Of a stretch of DNA of 64,000 nucleotides, positions 1-11,997 are shown piece by piece. The notes beneath the pieces are model-generated. The model searched no databases and was not told the origin of the DNA. It saw nothing but the letters and a program-made list of their open reading frames with translations. The position numbers and the translations under genes were made by a program. Source of the DNA: Parapristionchus giblindavisi (lineage: Eukaryota > Nematoda > Chromadorea > Rhabditida > Diplogasteridae); assembly GCA_943737045.1 (NCBI GenBank), contig CALSFV010000065.1:1-64000 (forward strand). The letters run 5' to 3'. Position 1 is the first letter of the stretch, and each line of letters starts with the position of its first letter.

Positions 1-124
1 TATACATTAGGTTTGATTATAACAACTCGACTTCATCCATATTTTATTTTATTTTTATATTTTTTTTCCTATTTTATCCACACTCGTGCCATATTCTTTT
101 TCCATATTTGGATGTTGATTACAC

Positions 125-432
125 CTCTCTTTTACTCCCTCTCCTTCTCCCTCTCCCTCTCCTTCTCCCTCTCCCTCTCCTTCTCCCTCTCCCTCTCCTT
201 CTCCCTCTCCCTCTCCCTCTCCCTCTCCCTCTCCCCCTCTCTCTCTCCCTCTACCTCTCTCCCTCTCCCTCTCTCCCTCTCCCCCTCTCTCTCTCCCTCT
301 ACCTCTCTCCCTCTCCCTCTCTCCCTCTCCCTCTCTCCCTCTACCTCTCTCCCTCTCTCCCTCTCCCTCTCTCCCTCTACCTCTCTCCCTCTCCCTCTCT
401 CCCTCTACCTCTCTATCTCCTTCTACCTCTCT
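125..432. repeat. CT-rich microsatellite (CTCCCT)n
   Basis: About 300 bp of almost pure pyrimidine on the + strand, built of CTCTCC/CTCTCT/CTACCT hexamers. Open reading frames across it (Leu-Ser-Pro repeats) are products of the repeat and not genes. A run of about 15 G follows at 530-543. Confidence 0.95.
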
Positions 433-627
433 CTCATATATCTCTACTTTTTGAAAGTCGAGCGGGAAGATTTCTTTGTTGGTTAGGACTATGAGTGTGT
501 CAATGGTATAAGGAGGGCAATTGTAGAGGGGGGGGGGGGGGGGAGAGATAGAGAAGATGGATAGGGGATGTTAATGGGATAACATAGATAGATTCATAAA
601 AGTGGCAAAAAGTTTTTGAGTGACTAA

Positions 628-2226
628 ATGAATATTGTTTCAGCAACAGAAACAGACGATAAGACTCGATTACAATTATTAAAAGAGATTCAATCAACTA
701 CAGTACTCCAATCATCACCACCATCATTAACTACAAAAGTACCGTATACCATAATATCTACCATTATCTTTATATTCGTGTTAAGACTCGTTCACCTCAA
801 TTATCACCACATTCTGCATCGGATTCTGGTGTTTCTGATTCATTTTCATCATCAATTCGTCCATCTTCTCCTATTCCTTTAATCAATTTTCTTCATAATC
901 TTCCCTCTGGACTACCTGCACCTAAACCTATTTTACCTAATGTTAATATCAATAATCTTAAGGTAATCAATAATATTTGTCAATCAATCAATAGTATCTA
1001 ATCAATCAATAATTTTAGATGGAAACAGAAATAGAAGAAGAAGATAAAGCACATGATCTTTCATCAAGATCAGCTCCTTCTCTATTCCCACCACGAAAGA
1101 GTATAGTTGACTCACTTGAGGTATACTGTAACTCATCTCCTTATATCGATCAATAAATGAATTATAGGAACGTCGTATCAATACTCAAATAGCTTTAATG
1201 CTTCTATTAGATTCATGTCCTTCTTCAATTGTGGATCGACCAGGATTCAGAGGACTAATCAAGTTATTTATTATATTATAGATTAATATTAAATGAATGA
1301 ATATTATAGAATGATTCTACCATTTCATACTTTACCATCTGCATATCATTTTGATTCTGATATCATTCCTGGAGTTATTTCACGACTTAAAGCTGATCTT
1401 TCTACTCCTTTTGCTTCTAATAAGTTTGTCTATTATTTTATCTATATGATCTTTGATCTTTGATCTTTGATCTTTGATCTTTCAGTCCCGTTGATCATAC
1501 AACACAAATATCTCAACCACCTCCAGTTACTTCTTCTGAATCATCAAATCCAGTTCAATCTACTAAGGTATCATTCATTGATCTTTGATCTTTGATGTCA
1601 TGGTGGATGATTATAGGTAGATGTGGTATCATCGGTATCAAATCAAGAAGGATTGAGAGTATCATCTGATATATCTCATTCATTTTCATCAGAAGTAAAA
1701 AGAGAAGAGGATAGTGATTCATCATCTTCAGCTGATTCTGAGACTTCAATGCCTACAAGAATTGATTCATTCTTGAACTTTATTGGAAGATATATCTTCC
1801 CTCATGTATGAATACTCTATACTATATCATTCACTTATCCATTCTATCTTAGGAAGAACTAATCAATATTCTTAATGTATGTCGTGGATGGTTCACCTAT
1901 TTCGATGAAGCTGGAGAGTGTCATGTAAGAGATCAAAGATCAAAGTTCAAAGATCAATAAATAATTTCAGTTAGTATTATCTGGTTTGAGTGTTCCTCCG
2001 AGAGTACCAGGAAGACCAGAATTAACTAGAGATGTTGCATTTGTTGCACAGAATATTGATGCTATCAATACCTATGCCACATCACATTCTGAGGTTTGAT
2101 CTTTGATTTTTCATAGTTCTGATCTTTGATCTTTGATCTTCGTAATTTCAGATGGAACTCGTTCCAATAACTGAATCTCAATCACAATTCATTAAAGATC
2201 TATATGCTCATATCTTAGCTATCTGA
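628..2226 (+). CDS. hAT/ZBED-like protein, probably a host gene
   Basis: Ten exons join in one frame: 628-738, 786-962, 1019-1120, 1168-1262, 1310-1423, 1486-1567, 1617-1805, 1853-1924, 1971-2093, 2152-2226, giving 379 residues. Introns are 46-62 nt with GT-AG ends. The middle (about residues 130-180, beginning ERRINTQIALMLLLDS and running through VDRPGFRGLI and LPSAYHF) resembles the conserved segment of hAT transposases and ZBED proteins that lies just after the BED finger, where a 'xxVxxxGFRxLIxxLxPxYxxPSRxxF' pattern is typical. No BED zinc finger and no DDE catalytic core are visible, and the remainder is Ser/Pro/Glu rich. Multiple regular introns and an intact frame argue for a domesticated or host protein, not an active transposon. 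The function is unknown; the family assignment is moderate. Four introns contain the GATCTTT/GATCAAA micro-repeat. Confidence 0.7.
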
Positions 2227-3200
2227 TAATTCATTCATTCATTCATTCATTTATTTGTCCATTCGCTTGTCTTTCATTCTTTATCTAGATAGTCTTAATG
2301 TCTTCTACAGTAATCCTATCGGGTCTATTCAATACTTCTTCCGTATAGGACTTCTTTTGTATTCAAAATCAACGGTGCATTCATAGTTTCGACTATTAGA
2401 TGGTTCAATATCATATACAATATAGCAATGACTCCTTTTATTCACTTATATTATCTATTCCCCCATCTATACCTCTACTTCTATTCCTTTCATAATCACT
2501 TCATTCTATTCACTTTCATTATTATTCAAACATTCTTCAATCGCTTTTTTCATTTCAACTTTATACCATAATTTACTCGCTTTATGCAAGAGTATGTCTG
2601 TACAGTATATGACTCCTATCCCTCATTCCCCGTACCCATTCCCCCGTAAACCACTTCCCATTCCCCCGTAAAGTACTTTCCATCCCCGTAAATCACTTTC
2701 CATCCCTGTATTATTATCCGCTTTAACCCATATGTCTTTTGTCTTCTCGGTAGTATAATTCTTCAATAGAATTAATTAGAGTCCCGATGTTTTATATTCT
2801 CATGACTTTAATTGATTCATCAATTATATTGATATCCCCGTGAGATCTTTCCCACTCCCGTTACCCCTCCCATCCTAGTATATCCACTCCCGTTACCCCT
2901 CCCATCCTAGTATATCCACTCCCGTTACCCCTCCCATCCTAGTATATCCACTCCCGTTACCCCTCCCATCCTAGTATATCCACTCCCGTTACCCCTCCCA
3001 TCCTAGTATATCCACTCCCGTTACCCCTCCCATCCTAGTATATCCACTCAACATATTCAATCAAGTTACTCATTCTAGATTATCAAAAGCTATCATAGTT
3101 ATCATTTTTCTTTCGTCTTGATAAAAGTCTATTCCATTGATCGATCGTTGTGATGAAAACTATTAGCAATATAAAATAAGACCATCAAGAATTAAAGAAG
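2227..3200. other. Intergenic, no gene seen
   Basis: Downstream of the ZBED-like gene. AT-rich DNA with simple (CATT)n and the two minisatellites described separately. No convincing coding exon. Confidence 0.7.
2852..3046. repeat. 32-bp minisatellite, six copies
   Basis: Six nearly identical 32-bp units with core CCCGTTACCCCTCCC followed by ATCCTAGTATATCCA. A looser array with the core CCCATTCCCCCGTAAA precedes it at 2630-2710. Confidence 0.95.
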
Positions 3201-4220
3201 AATATGACGCCGCTTGCGTAAGAACCGACTAAGTGCCGGCACAGTGAAAAAATTAAATTTTGGGGATCGGGGTTCTCAAGGGTGCTGATGACGATGGTCA
3301 TGTTCATTTTTCACCTAAAGCCACCGTTGAGGCCAGGTGACGTCGCGTTTAAATCGCGTTTTCAGTCATTTCTCCTCAACCGGTGGTACTAAAATTTGCA
3401 GACTATGCACCCAGGGGCAGAATTTGATGACGATCACGCCTGTCTAATTCATTTTTCATGAAAAAGTTTCCGAAATTTTCAAAATTCGAATTACTCTCAA
3501 TGGCCATAGTGTGCGAGTGAGATACATAGATCGGACAGTAATGGCTTCAGGATCTCATAGAAAAAATTTCAGCCAATTTGCGGAAGATGTTTTCGAGAAA
3601 ATCAACTTTTAGTGTACTCATTTTGCCGTTGAAGTGGAGGCAAAAAGCGAGATAGTGTGGTGGTGCGAGAGAGTAGAGAGACACAATCCCGACCACTTCC
3701 CTTCTTTCCTATTCTGGTCACCTCACCTGCCTCTCTGCTCTCTCGCACCACCACACTCTCTCGACTCTTGCCTCCACTTCAATGACAAAATGATTACACT
3801 AAAAGTTGATTTTCTCGAAAACATCTTCCGCAAATTGGCTGAATTTTTTTCTATGGGATCCTGAAGCTATTACGGTCCGATCTATGTATCTCACTCACAC
3901 ACTATGGCCATTGAGAGTAATTCGAATTTTGAAAATTTCGGAAACTTTTTCATGAAAAATGAATTAGACAGGCGTGATCGTCGTCAAATTCTGCCCCTGG
4001 GTGCACAGTCTGCAAATTTTAGTGCCACCGGTTGAGGAGAAATGACTGAAAACGCGATTTCAACGCGACGTCATCTGGCCTCAACTGTGGCTTTAGGTGA
4101 AAAATGAACATGACCATCGTCATCAGCACCCGTCAGAACCCCGATCCCCAAAATTTAATTTTTTCACTGTGCCAGATTTCACATATTTTAGTCGAGTCTT
4201 ACGCAAACGGCCTCATATAC
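3201..4220. mobile_element. Foldback element, ~1.02 kb palindrome
   Basis: Two long arms (about 3201-3680 and 3700-4220) are near-perfect reverse complements; for example GGGGATCGGGGTTCTCA on the left matches TCAGAACCCCGATCCCC on the right. The outer ends read TATGACGCCGCTTGCGTAAG and, reverse complemented, TATGAGGCCGTTTGCGTAAG. The centre is a short spacer flanked by CTCTCGCACCACCACAC and its complement. I see no transposase and no clear target-site duplication. The left arm end has diverged (AAGTGCCGG against a longer insertion on the right). Confidence 0.9.
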
Positions 4221-6641
4221 AAGAATTATGTACTAGAAGATGTTTTTTTCTTGAATAGATGTAAACATTTTGTTCATAGTGACGATTGATTAGCTCGTCT
4301 GGAGGCTAAAATACTTTATTTTTACTTCATAGTTCATTTCCCATTTTCATTTTCTGAAATTTTGAAAATTTTTGAAAAAAGAAAAGCGCGCTAATTTGAA
4401 ATACCGGGGAATTCAAATTTTTATAAAGGTGAGATTGTTTTGATGAATTTGAAACAACTATTCATAGGCAACCTACAATTTTTGTTACAATGACGTATTT
4501 TATCTTCCCAAACAGCTAACAATAAGTGATCGCTGATATAAAAAATAATTTTTAACACTTTATTCAATGAGGTAAATCTGCGTAACGTTATGCATTTTGA
4601 AAAGGCTAACGCTCACTAAAGTATGCTGTTACTAAAAGTAGTGGTTGTTTCGCACCCCCCCCCCCATTAACGAGGAGTTGAAAACGATGGCAATGTGAGT
4701 CATGACAAGATACAAAGATATGATTCCAATACAATGTTTGTAGATGAATACTTTGTCATGATATAAGAATGTCAAATCATATTATAAATAGGATATAACG
4801 CTGTCAAAAATGAAAAAAATGAAGAAAAAAATTTAAAAAATTAAAATTAAAAATGAAAAAAGGGAAAAAAGAATGCATTATGTGTGATATGTGAAGTATC
4901 CCTATTCTATCATTCATATTATATCTCTTATATTGTATTTGGTCTGATTGATAAATCATTTCATTATATAATTCATGATATTCATTTGAATGATAATTGA
5001 ACCATTCTAGGTTATTTCATTATACATCCGACCTAATTTTACTCTCCGCTCTGGTAACGATCTCTCGTAGACAAAGAAAGTGAGAGAGTGTTGTCAAAGC
5101 GGAAAGTCAAATTAGGGGGTTGTACCTTTATTAATCCAATTGGTCGACTCCTGTGAATAATTTCATGAATAAACTGTGAAGACAGAGTGATATCAAAAGT
5201 TATTAAAGTACGTTTGCACTCTTTTTCTCTGAATTATCATATGGAACGTAGAATCATTAATTGAATCATTTGACACATCGAAGGAAACTCATTCGCTCTT
5301 TGCAAATTTCATAGTTCAACACTAGGTTTCGAACCGGTGAGCACTCTTACATTTAACCACTGCTCTTTGGGGGAGACTCTTACTTCTCCCATATCACTTG
5401 GTTCTTGTGAAGATAGATGAGAGAAATCTACATCAACTTTTGCGGGTCTCCACTTTTAATTATGAAAAAAAACATTTCAATACAATAGTTCGTTATTTCA
5501 TAATCAACAATGCTAGAACAATTATGCTGAACAAATAAATTATAAAATAATAATAAGGATCGATGAAAATTATTATAGAAGTGAAAAGTGATTACGAACT
5601 GAATTTAGATTGATCTGTGATTAATAAATAGAAATGAATTGTATCACCATCATTCCTTCCCTTCTTTCTATTCATAAAAGTTCTTCCCATCTGTCTTTCA
5701 TTCTCTCTTTCTCTATTCCTCTCTTCTCCTCCCCCTTCTCTCATCTACTCCTCCTATCTCCTCCCCTCCTTTATCTCTCTCCTCTCCTCCTCGCACAGTC
5801 CATATAATGTCCTTCGTCTTCTGTTTGTATATGCCATTCATTCCGCTTCTTCTTCCTCTTCATCAACTAATCGATATTTCCTATTAAGTCATTATATCAT
5901 TTTATCATCTCTTCCATCCTATCTCTCCCTCTCCCTCTCCCTCTTCCACCTTCTATTCTTATGTTCATTCCATTTGTCTTAGTGATTACTTCTTTATCAA
6001 CTTATCATCTTACATTGAACTACTTTCATCTCTTCATTCAATTCATAATTGATTCAATCAAAGTATACAATCTTCATTCTATTCACTATTCAAACACAAC
6101 TCTGTACTCTGTCCTGTCTCTCTCTCCCTGTTCCACTATCTCTCCCTCTCACTCTCTATGTCCCTCTCCCTCTCCCTCTCCCCCCCTCTCCATCTCCCTC
6201 TCTAACCTCTTTGGTTCCTCCTTTCCTCACTTCTGTATAATCACAGACTCTTCTACTCCATTAGCACCTCATATTCTTTTAATCGTTTTCTAATCGAGAA
6301 GGACAAATGATTTGATGTTCATATGTCACTCTTCAATATATGAACAATCATCCATAGTGAAATATCTGTGACTGAGAAATAAAAAGAGAATGAGAGGGAA
6401 AGGTAGAGAGGGAAGAGTACAACATGGGTACACACTATTTCTCTTTTTCTATCTCATCTCATCTTACCTTTAATCTTCATTCATTCTTCATCTTCTATTC
6501 TATATCTATTGTAATATAGTATGTGTAACAGCTCTCTATAGATTATATTATGCTATGACTATCTCTCCTTCTCTTTTTTTCCTTCCCTCCCTCTCCCTCT
6601 CCCTCTCCCTCTCCCCATTCAAATATTCCATATACATTCAG
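4221..6641. other. Intergenic region upstream of bestrophin
   Basis: Contains a TTAA-flanked element at 5135-5455, an imperfect hairpin at about 5045-5105 and CT-rich microsatellites at 5905-5945, 6160-6200 and 6580-6615. No coding exon recognised. Confidence 0.65.
5135..5455 (-). mobile_element. TTAA-flanked element with tRNA-like core
   Basis: 321 bp bounded by TTAA (5131-5134 and 5456-5459). The left end carries GACTCCTGTGAATA then AAACTGTGAAGACAG; the right end carries GCGGGTCTCCAC. Both match, in reverse orientation, the ends of the element at 46160-46535. On the minus strand at about 5322-5377 there is a tRNA-like block with an A-box-like AGAGCAGTGGTTAAATG and a B-box CGGTTCGAAACC. Best read as a non-autonomous element of a TTAA-targeting (piggyBac-like) family that contains a Pol III promoter-like core; that reading is inference. 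Confidence 0.65.
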
Positions 6642-9600
6642 ATGACAGTATCATATAATCTAGATCTAGTTCATACATCATTATTTGGTTTCCTCAAACT
6701 CCAATTACGGTAAGTCTATGCATACATATGTATTTCAATGATTATAGATAGAGATCAAAATAATATTACGTGTAGTGAATTGAGAATCTCTAAGTATTAT
6801 TAAGTATCTATTTCTGATCACATAGAGATTAGAGGAACTGAAGTTTAGGTTAAATAAGAGAAATAGTGAAATCTATGAATGAGAGCATCTATTCTTCATC
6901 TCTTTTTTAATTTCAAAACGAAAACTAGTGACATTTGTCAAATTTTAAAATGACAAATGATATTTTATTTTGATGTTGAGTATATTTGTTGTTTAGATGG
7001 AGAGGTTCTGTATGGAAAGCAGTTATCTTTGAAGTATTAGTATTCTGTTTATTATTCTTATCCATATCAATGGTATACAATCAGTATCTATCTCCTGATA
7101 CAAAGAAGTTTGTTTGTTTTTTATATAGATTCATAATACCTGAAGATCTATGTATTCATATCATAGGTAGATAGACACACCCCTATAATCATATTGATTA
7201 GTTCAATCTTAATCATTGAATCTCTTACAGATTTTGGGATGATTTCTCAGCTTTATTCGATTCAAAAATGGATTATATTCCTCTTACCTTTATGCTGGGA
7301 TTCTTTGTTACCATAATAGTTGATCGATGGAATGAAATATTCAATAATGTTGGGTGGATTGATCCGTATGTATTATATTATATATCAATTTATCATGCAT
7401 CAAACAATTGTCTATCACTCGGATGTTTGAAATATAACAATTGTATATAACCTGAGAGCGAAAGATACTAATGGTGATTTTTGAAAGTAAATTGTGTTTA
7501 GAAATAGTTTAAAGAAAGTTTTTTAAAAAAATATTATATTGACTATTAAAAATATATTATTTAATATTATTTTGTTATAAGTTCGATCTCTCATCCTGAC
7601 ATAATCTTTTGCTATTTTTATATAGTCCTTTCATATCCAGTTGAAGAAATGTACAACTCTAAAAATTCGATTAAAATATTTTTTCAAGTTTAGTTGATTT
7701 TTATAAAAGAATATGCAAGATCGAACTCATAACCTTAAAAATTATAAGCGAAGATCTTATCCAGTAGAATTTTCTTCTTTTGATAATTGAAAGATGAGCC
7801 AATCTCGTTTGCGTAGAAATTCGCTAACTTTCGATATTGACTTTCTGGAAACTCACAGATTCAGAGTAACAAAGTCGGATTAGAATTTAAAAAAAAGGTT
7901 TGTAATGAGCATCGATTCGTGATTCGTGATGCTATTACCTCAACTCTCAAGAGTTGAGGCCAGTCCCTTGTTAGAAATATCTATTTTGAGTGAATTGCAA
8001 ACGAGCGTATCATAGTATTGGATACATCATTAGTTTTGATCAATAGAAAGAAAGCTATCTAAATGTTTTTATCTATCAGATGATATTGTATTTTATTCGC
8101 GTTTCAAAAATACAAAGATATGTAGATATGAAATTTGATCAGAAAAAAAAATAAGTGATGTTGGTTTACTAATTGTTAATCTTTCAGATGTGCTTTATTA
8201 ATATCAACATATCTTCGTGGTAATGATGAAAAGAGTAGAATGTTAAGAAGAAATTGTGTACGATATTTAGTATTAACTCAGGTATTATACAATATTTTTA
8301 TTTCATAGTATATTCATCAACTTCATTATTAGTTAGTCATGGATCCATATATTATTTATAACTTTCATTCATGTGAAGGGTATTCAAAGTAGTGAAAAGT
8401 ATAAGAAAAGGATATGCGATCTTGTCCGAAGTTTTCTTCTTTATTCCTTGTTGTATTATTTGAGATGACTAGAAATATCTACATAATGATAAATATTATT
8501 GTAGGTTTTAGTATATCGTGATATATCATTACGAGTACGGAAACGATTTCCTTCACTTGAAACAATTCTGGCTGCAGGTATGAAGATATGATAAGATAAA
8601 GATTGAGTTAGAAAGATATTAGAGATTGATACTAGAATTCTTCAATTTGAACCGAATTTCGCTAAACAAATTTGAAAATAAAAACTTTTTTTGACGTATT
8701 TGGATTTTGTTTGGATTTTTTGAGCAATGGCATTCGAACAATATTTTTTGAGTTTCTTGAAATTTGAAAAAGTAGCACTGTTACTTTATTGATTTTATGT
8801 CTTATGGTGTTAAAATTTAGACAAGGGAAAGATGAGTTCATATAACGATTAAAGTATGGTAACTAACACTAGCGAAAGCTTATACGAACTTCTATCGTTC
8901 ATAATTCTAGCGATGAATAAGCTAAATCAGCATAGAATAAATATTGTTTATTTATGATAATATTCGTCTCCACCGTTAATAATGCAAATTGTGCATAGCT
9001 TTTGATTAAAGTATTCTTAAGTAAAAATGAATAAATCTCCCCTATAATATAAGATTTAAATTACTTTGTATATTATTTGAAGCGAATTAAATCCTACTCG
9101 GTTCAACTTTAAACTTGTGAAGATTCAAAAGTTTGAAAAGTATGATAAGTATGAGCTAATCGATATTGATTGATTCTATATAAGGTTTTATAACGACTGA
9201 AGAACTTAAATCATATAATGAATGTAATCTTCGATCTCTTTATCCTAAATACTTTCTACCCATTCAATGGGCATTCAATATACTCTATGAAGTTAGTTAT
9301 TGTTACATTATTATTTTTATTATTATTATCTTATATTCATCCATAATTTCATTAGATACTATCATCTTTCAATATTCATTGTGTAAATATTATATCCTCG
9401 ATCTCTTATCTCTCCTTATCAACCATTGATATCAATGAATACTGAACACATAAAATAAACATACTAAAAACTTTATTCACTATTTTAATTGATATTCTAT
9501 ATCAGGCACGTGTAGCTGGAAAGATCTCAGCAGATCTTCAATTAAATGAAATGATTAAATATGTAATGGAGTTCCGTAATGGATTGGCTAAACTAACAAA

Positions 9601-11997
9601 CTTTGATTGGGTTCCAATTCCACTTGAATATCCACAGGTACATTCATCTCATTTACATTTTTTATAACTAGTGTGAAAATATTAATCTGATAAAATGAAT
9701 GATATAATGGAATGTCTTTCTTTAGGTTGTATTCTTGGCTGTTCGATTATATTTCTTACTTGCCTTAATAGCTCGTCAATCGATTCTAATCGATGGAGCA
9801 CCACCTAATCCAGATCATCCAGTTAGTTTTATCATATTGATTATATTGATTGATTTATTGATTGATTTATTGATTGATTGATAGGCGTTCATGTCGGTAT
9901 CATTCATAATGACTTCACTACAATATTTATTCTATGTTGGATGGATGAAGGTTAATGATCTATCATCATCTTCATATTATCATCTAGAACATATTCATTT
10001 ATAGGTCGCACAAAGTCTAATGAATCCTCTTGGTGAAGATGATAATGATTTTGAGTGTAATTTCCTTATCGATCGAAATCTTCAAGTAAGTAATCAATCT
10101 GCCATACCCCGTCAAAACGAGAGAAAACGACACTCGTGGGAGATTATACGGAAAATATCTTATTTTCCATACTTTTCAAAAAATGAATCAGTAATAAATA
10201 TTGCCTTCACAATTAGTCCATTCCACATTTGTCAATGTTGGTTTCACCATCTAAAATTCGTGTAAAATTTAATTCAAAATTGCTCTTACAATCATAGACA
10301 CCTCTAAAACAAAAGCCACCATTACCAGAAAATTTTGTATATTCTTTCTTAATTTTGTTGGTAAGCCACTTCTGAATGTAATCTCCCATGAAAATCAGCA
10401 AAGAAAGTTGCAAAATTAAAAATATGGACAAATATGGAGAAATCTCCAACAATTTCGTACAATCTCCTACTTTCTTCGTTTTCCTTCGTTTTGACCTCAT
10501 CTAATAATTTCCAGTTGGGACTCACAATCGTTGATGATACATATCAGAATGTTCCCACTCAGACAAAGGATATATTTTGGAGTGAAAAGTAAATATTGAT
10601 TGATTTTAATAGAATCCAAATCAATCAATAATATTTCAGAAATGTTGATCCACTGTATACATCAGATACAGCCAATATGCCTATGTGTCCACAGATTGGA
10701 TCAGCTTCACAATATGAGTAAGATTACTGTAGACAACTAATCAATACTAATCGATATTACGTATTCCAGATCAAATAAAGATGAAGTTGTTATGATGCCT
10801 TATGAGAGAAACGAACCTGAGGTATCTATTCTATTTCATTCTAGGAAATTCATGTACAAATTAGTGTTGTTCTTGACGTTTTGTTGGTGTTTTGTTTTGA
10901 TATAAGGGGATACTATTACATGAACAAGAAAATGATAATATGATATTATATCCGTGTAAACTTATTCCAAGTATTAAGAAATATTATTATTGATTGAAAT
11001 CTAAGAGTACCTGATATTACGCATATCATCCACCACAATAATCTGTGATTGTAGATGGAATTAGATGGAGATGAAGAACGTCTTCTACCTCGAGTAGTAT
11101 CTGTAGTATCAGTGAATAAAGAATGTGGAGGTAGTCGAATGTCACTCAATTCAAGAAAAGGAACAAGAGGATTCATTGGTTCTCTTAGGAAACAATTCTC
11201 ACGGTTAGTATTCATTCTTTCATGGTTAGTTCATTTATATATCTATAATATTGATTGATTGATTGATCATTCATAGATCGAACATGAATCTACCATCAAC
11301 TAGAGTCTACTTTGGGTACGGTATTCAATTCAATCTATCGATTTTCATTCTCATATTCATTCTTTATATTCTGCTCTTTCTCTATTATTTCTTCTTTTGT
11401 TTATCGATTAACTTGATTGTTTATATCTATGTTAATGGTTAGATTTTTAAGTTGATTGATTTATTTTCAATCTGATTTGTTTATAAAAAAAAGTTGAAGT
11501 ATATCTGAAAAAACTCCTCATATTTACCCTCAATAATTTCCTCCCAAATCTATAAATATTCTTTGTTTTATCCAAATTCGGGAAGATTGGGTTTTTCTTC
11601 TTGAACTCGATCAATATAAGTAAAGTTCTATTTATAGGGAAGGTCGTATATCTCGTCCATCTCGATTGGGAATGATGGATTCAATATCATCATTGAATAC
11701 TCTTGAATCATCTCCATTTGATATTATTGATCATAATGAAAAGAATACCGAGGAAAGATTATCAACCGACACTCAATGCAGTAATTATTATTATTTAATT
11801 ATTAAAATACTTCATAATATTCATACTATTTTAATCATTTTTTGAAACGCATGATATTGGAGTAGATGATTAATATATATGTATAGTATAATGATTAAGA
11901 TACACCAATATCTCCTCGTCGTTCTCCTGCTCCTCCTAATGAAGGATTAGTATCTGTTCCTGAAGAAGATGAAGAAAATCAGGTTAACACTTATTGA
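6642..11997 (+). CDS. Bestrophin family anion channel
   Basis: Sixteen exons: 6642-6709, 6997-7107, 7231-7365, 8188-8281, 8505-8577, 9185-9291, 9506-9637, 9726-9821, 9885-9950, 10005-10085, 10515-10588, 10640-10717, 10770-10821, 11055-11203, 11277-11315, 11638-11780, with a last exon at 11900-11997; together 531 residues. Bestrophins are pentameric Ca2+-dependent chloride/bicarbonate channels of the plasma membrane. Family signatures are present in order: WRGSVWKA after the N-terminus, [19 protein letters not shown] (second membrane region and pore neck), [40 protein letters not shown] and the acidic Ca2+-binding clasp [11 protein letters not shown]. The C-terminal 190 residues are polar and unconserved. 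The ATG follows TTCAG directly, which would suit spliced-leader trans-splicing. Two introns hold repeats (10111-10495 and a fragment near 8918). The exact joints at 7107/7231 and the last exon are my choice by frame. Confidence 0.93.
7366..8187. other. Large bestrophin intron with degenerate repeats
   Basis: 822 bp of AT-rich intron. Two degenerate B-box-like stretches are visible, TAAGTTCGATCTC near 7580 and GATCGAACTCATAACC near 7712 (minus strand). The block ending CCAGTCCCTTGTTAG near 7976 resembles the terminus of the foldback at 35347-35987 (CTAACAAGGGAATGG). No coding exon. Confidence 0.4.
10111..10495. mobile_element. MITE-like element in bestrophin intron
   Basis: 385 bp with terminal inverted repeats beginning GTCAAAACGA (left) and GTCAAAACGAAGGAAAACGA (right, reverse complemented); similarity extends about 40 bp to GGGAGATTA/AGGAGATTG. 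It fills the intron between exons 10005-10085 and 10515-10588. No coding capacity; no clear target-site duplication. Confidence 0.65.

Noticed and set aside
2852..3046. CRISPR-like array
   Set aside because: Six 32-bp units without spacers, in a nuclear eukaryotic context; an ordinary minisatellite.
7108..7230. Read-through of exon 2 to a longer bestrophin exon
   Set aside because: The frame continues only briefly to a stop (IIGR*), whereas splicing 7107 to 7231 gives the family sequence [11 protein letters not shown].
10906..10960. Extra bestrophin exon ([11 protein letters not shown])
   Set aside because: A splice acceptor is present, but no donor keeps the frame into the exon at 11055; direct joining of 10821 to 11055 works.
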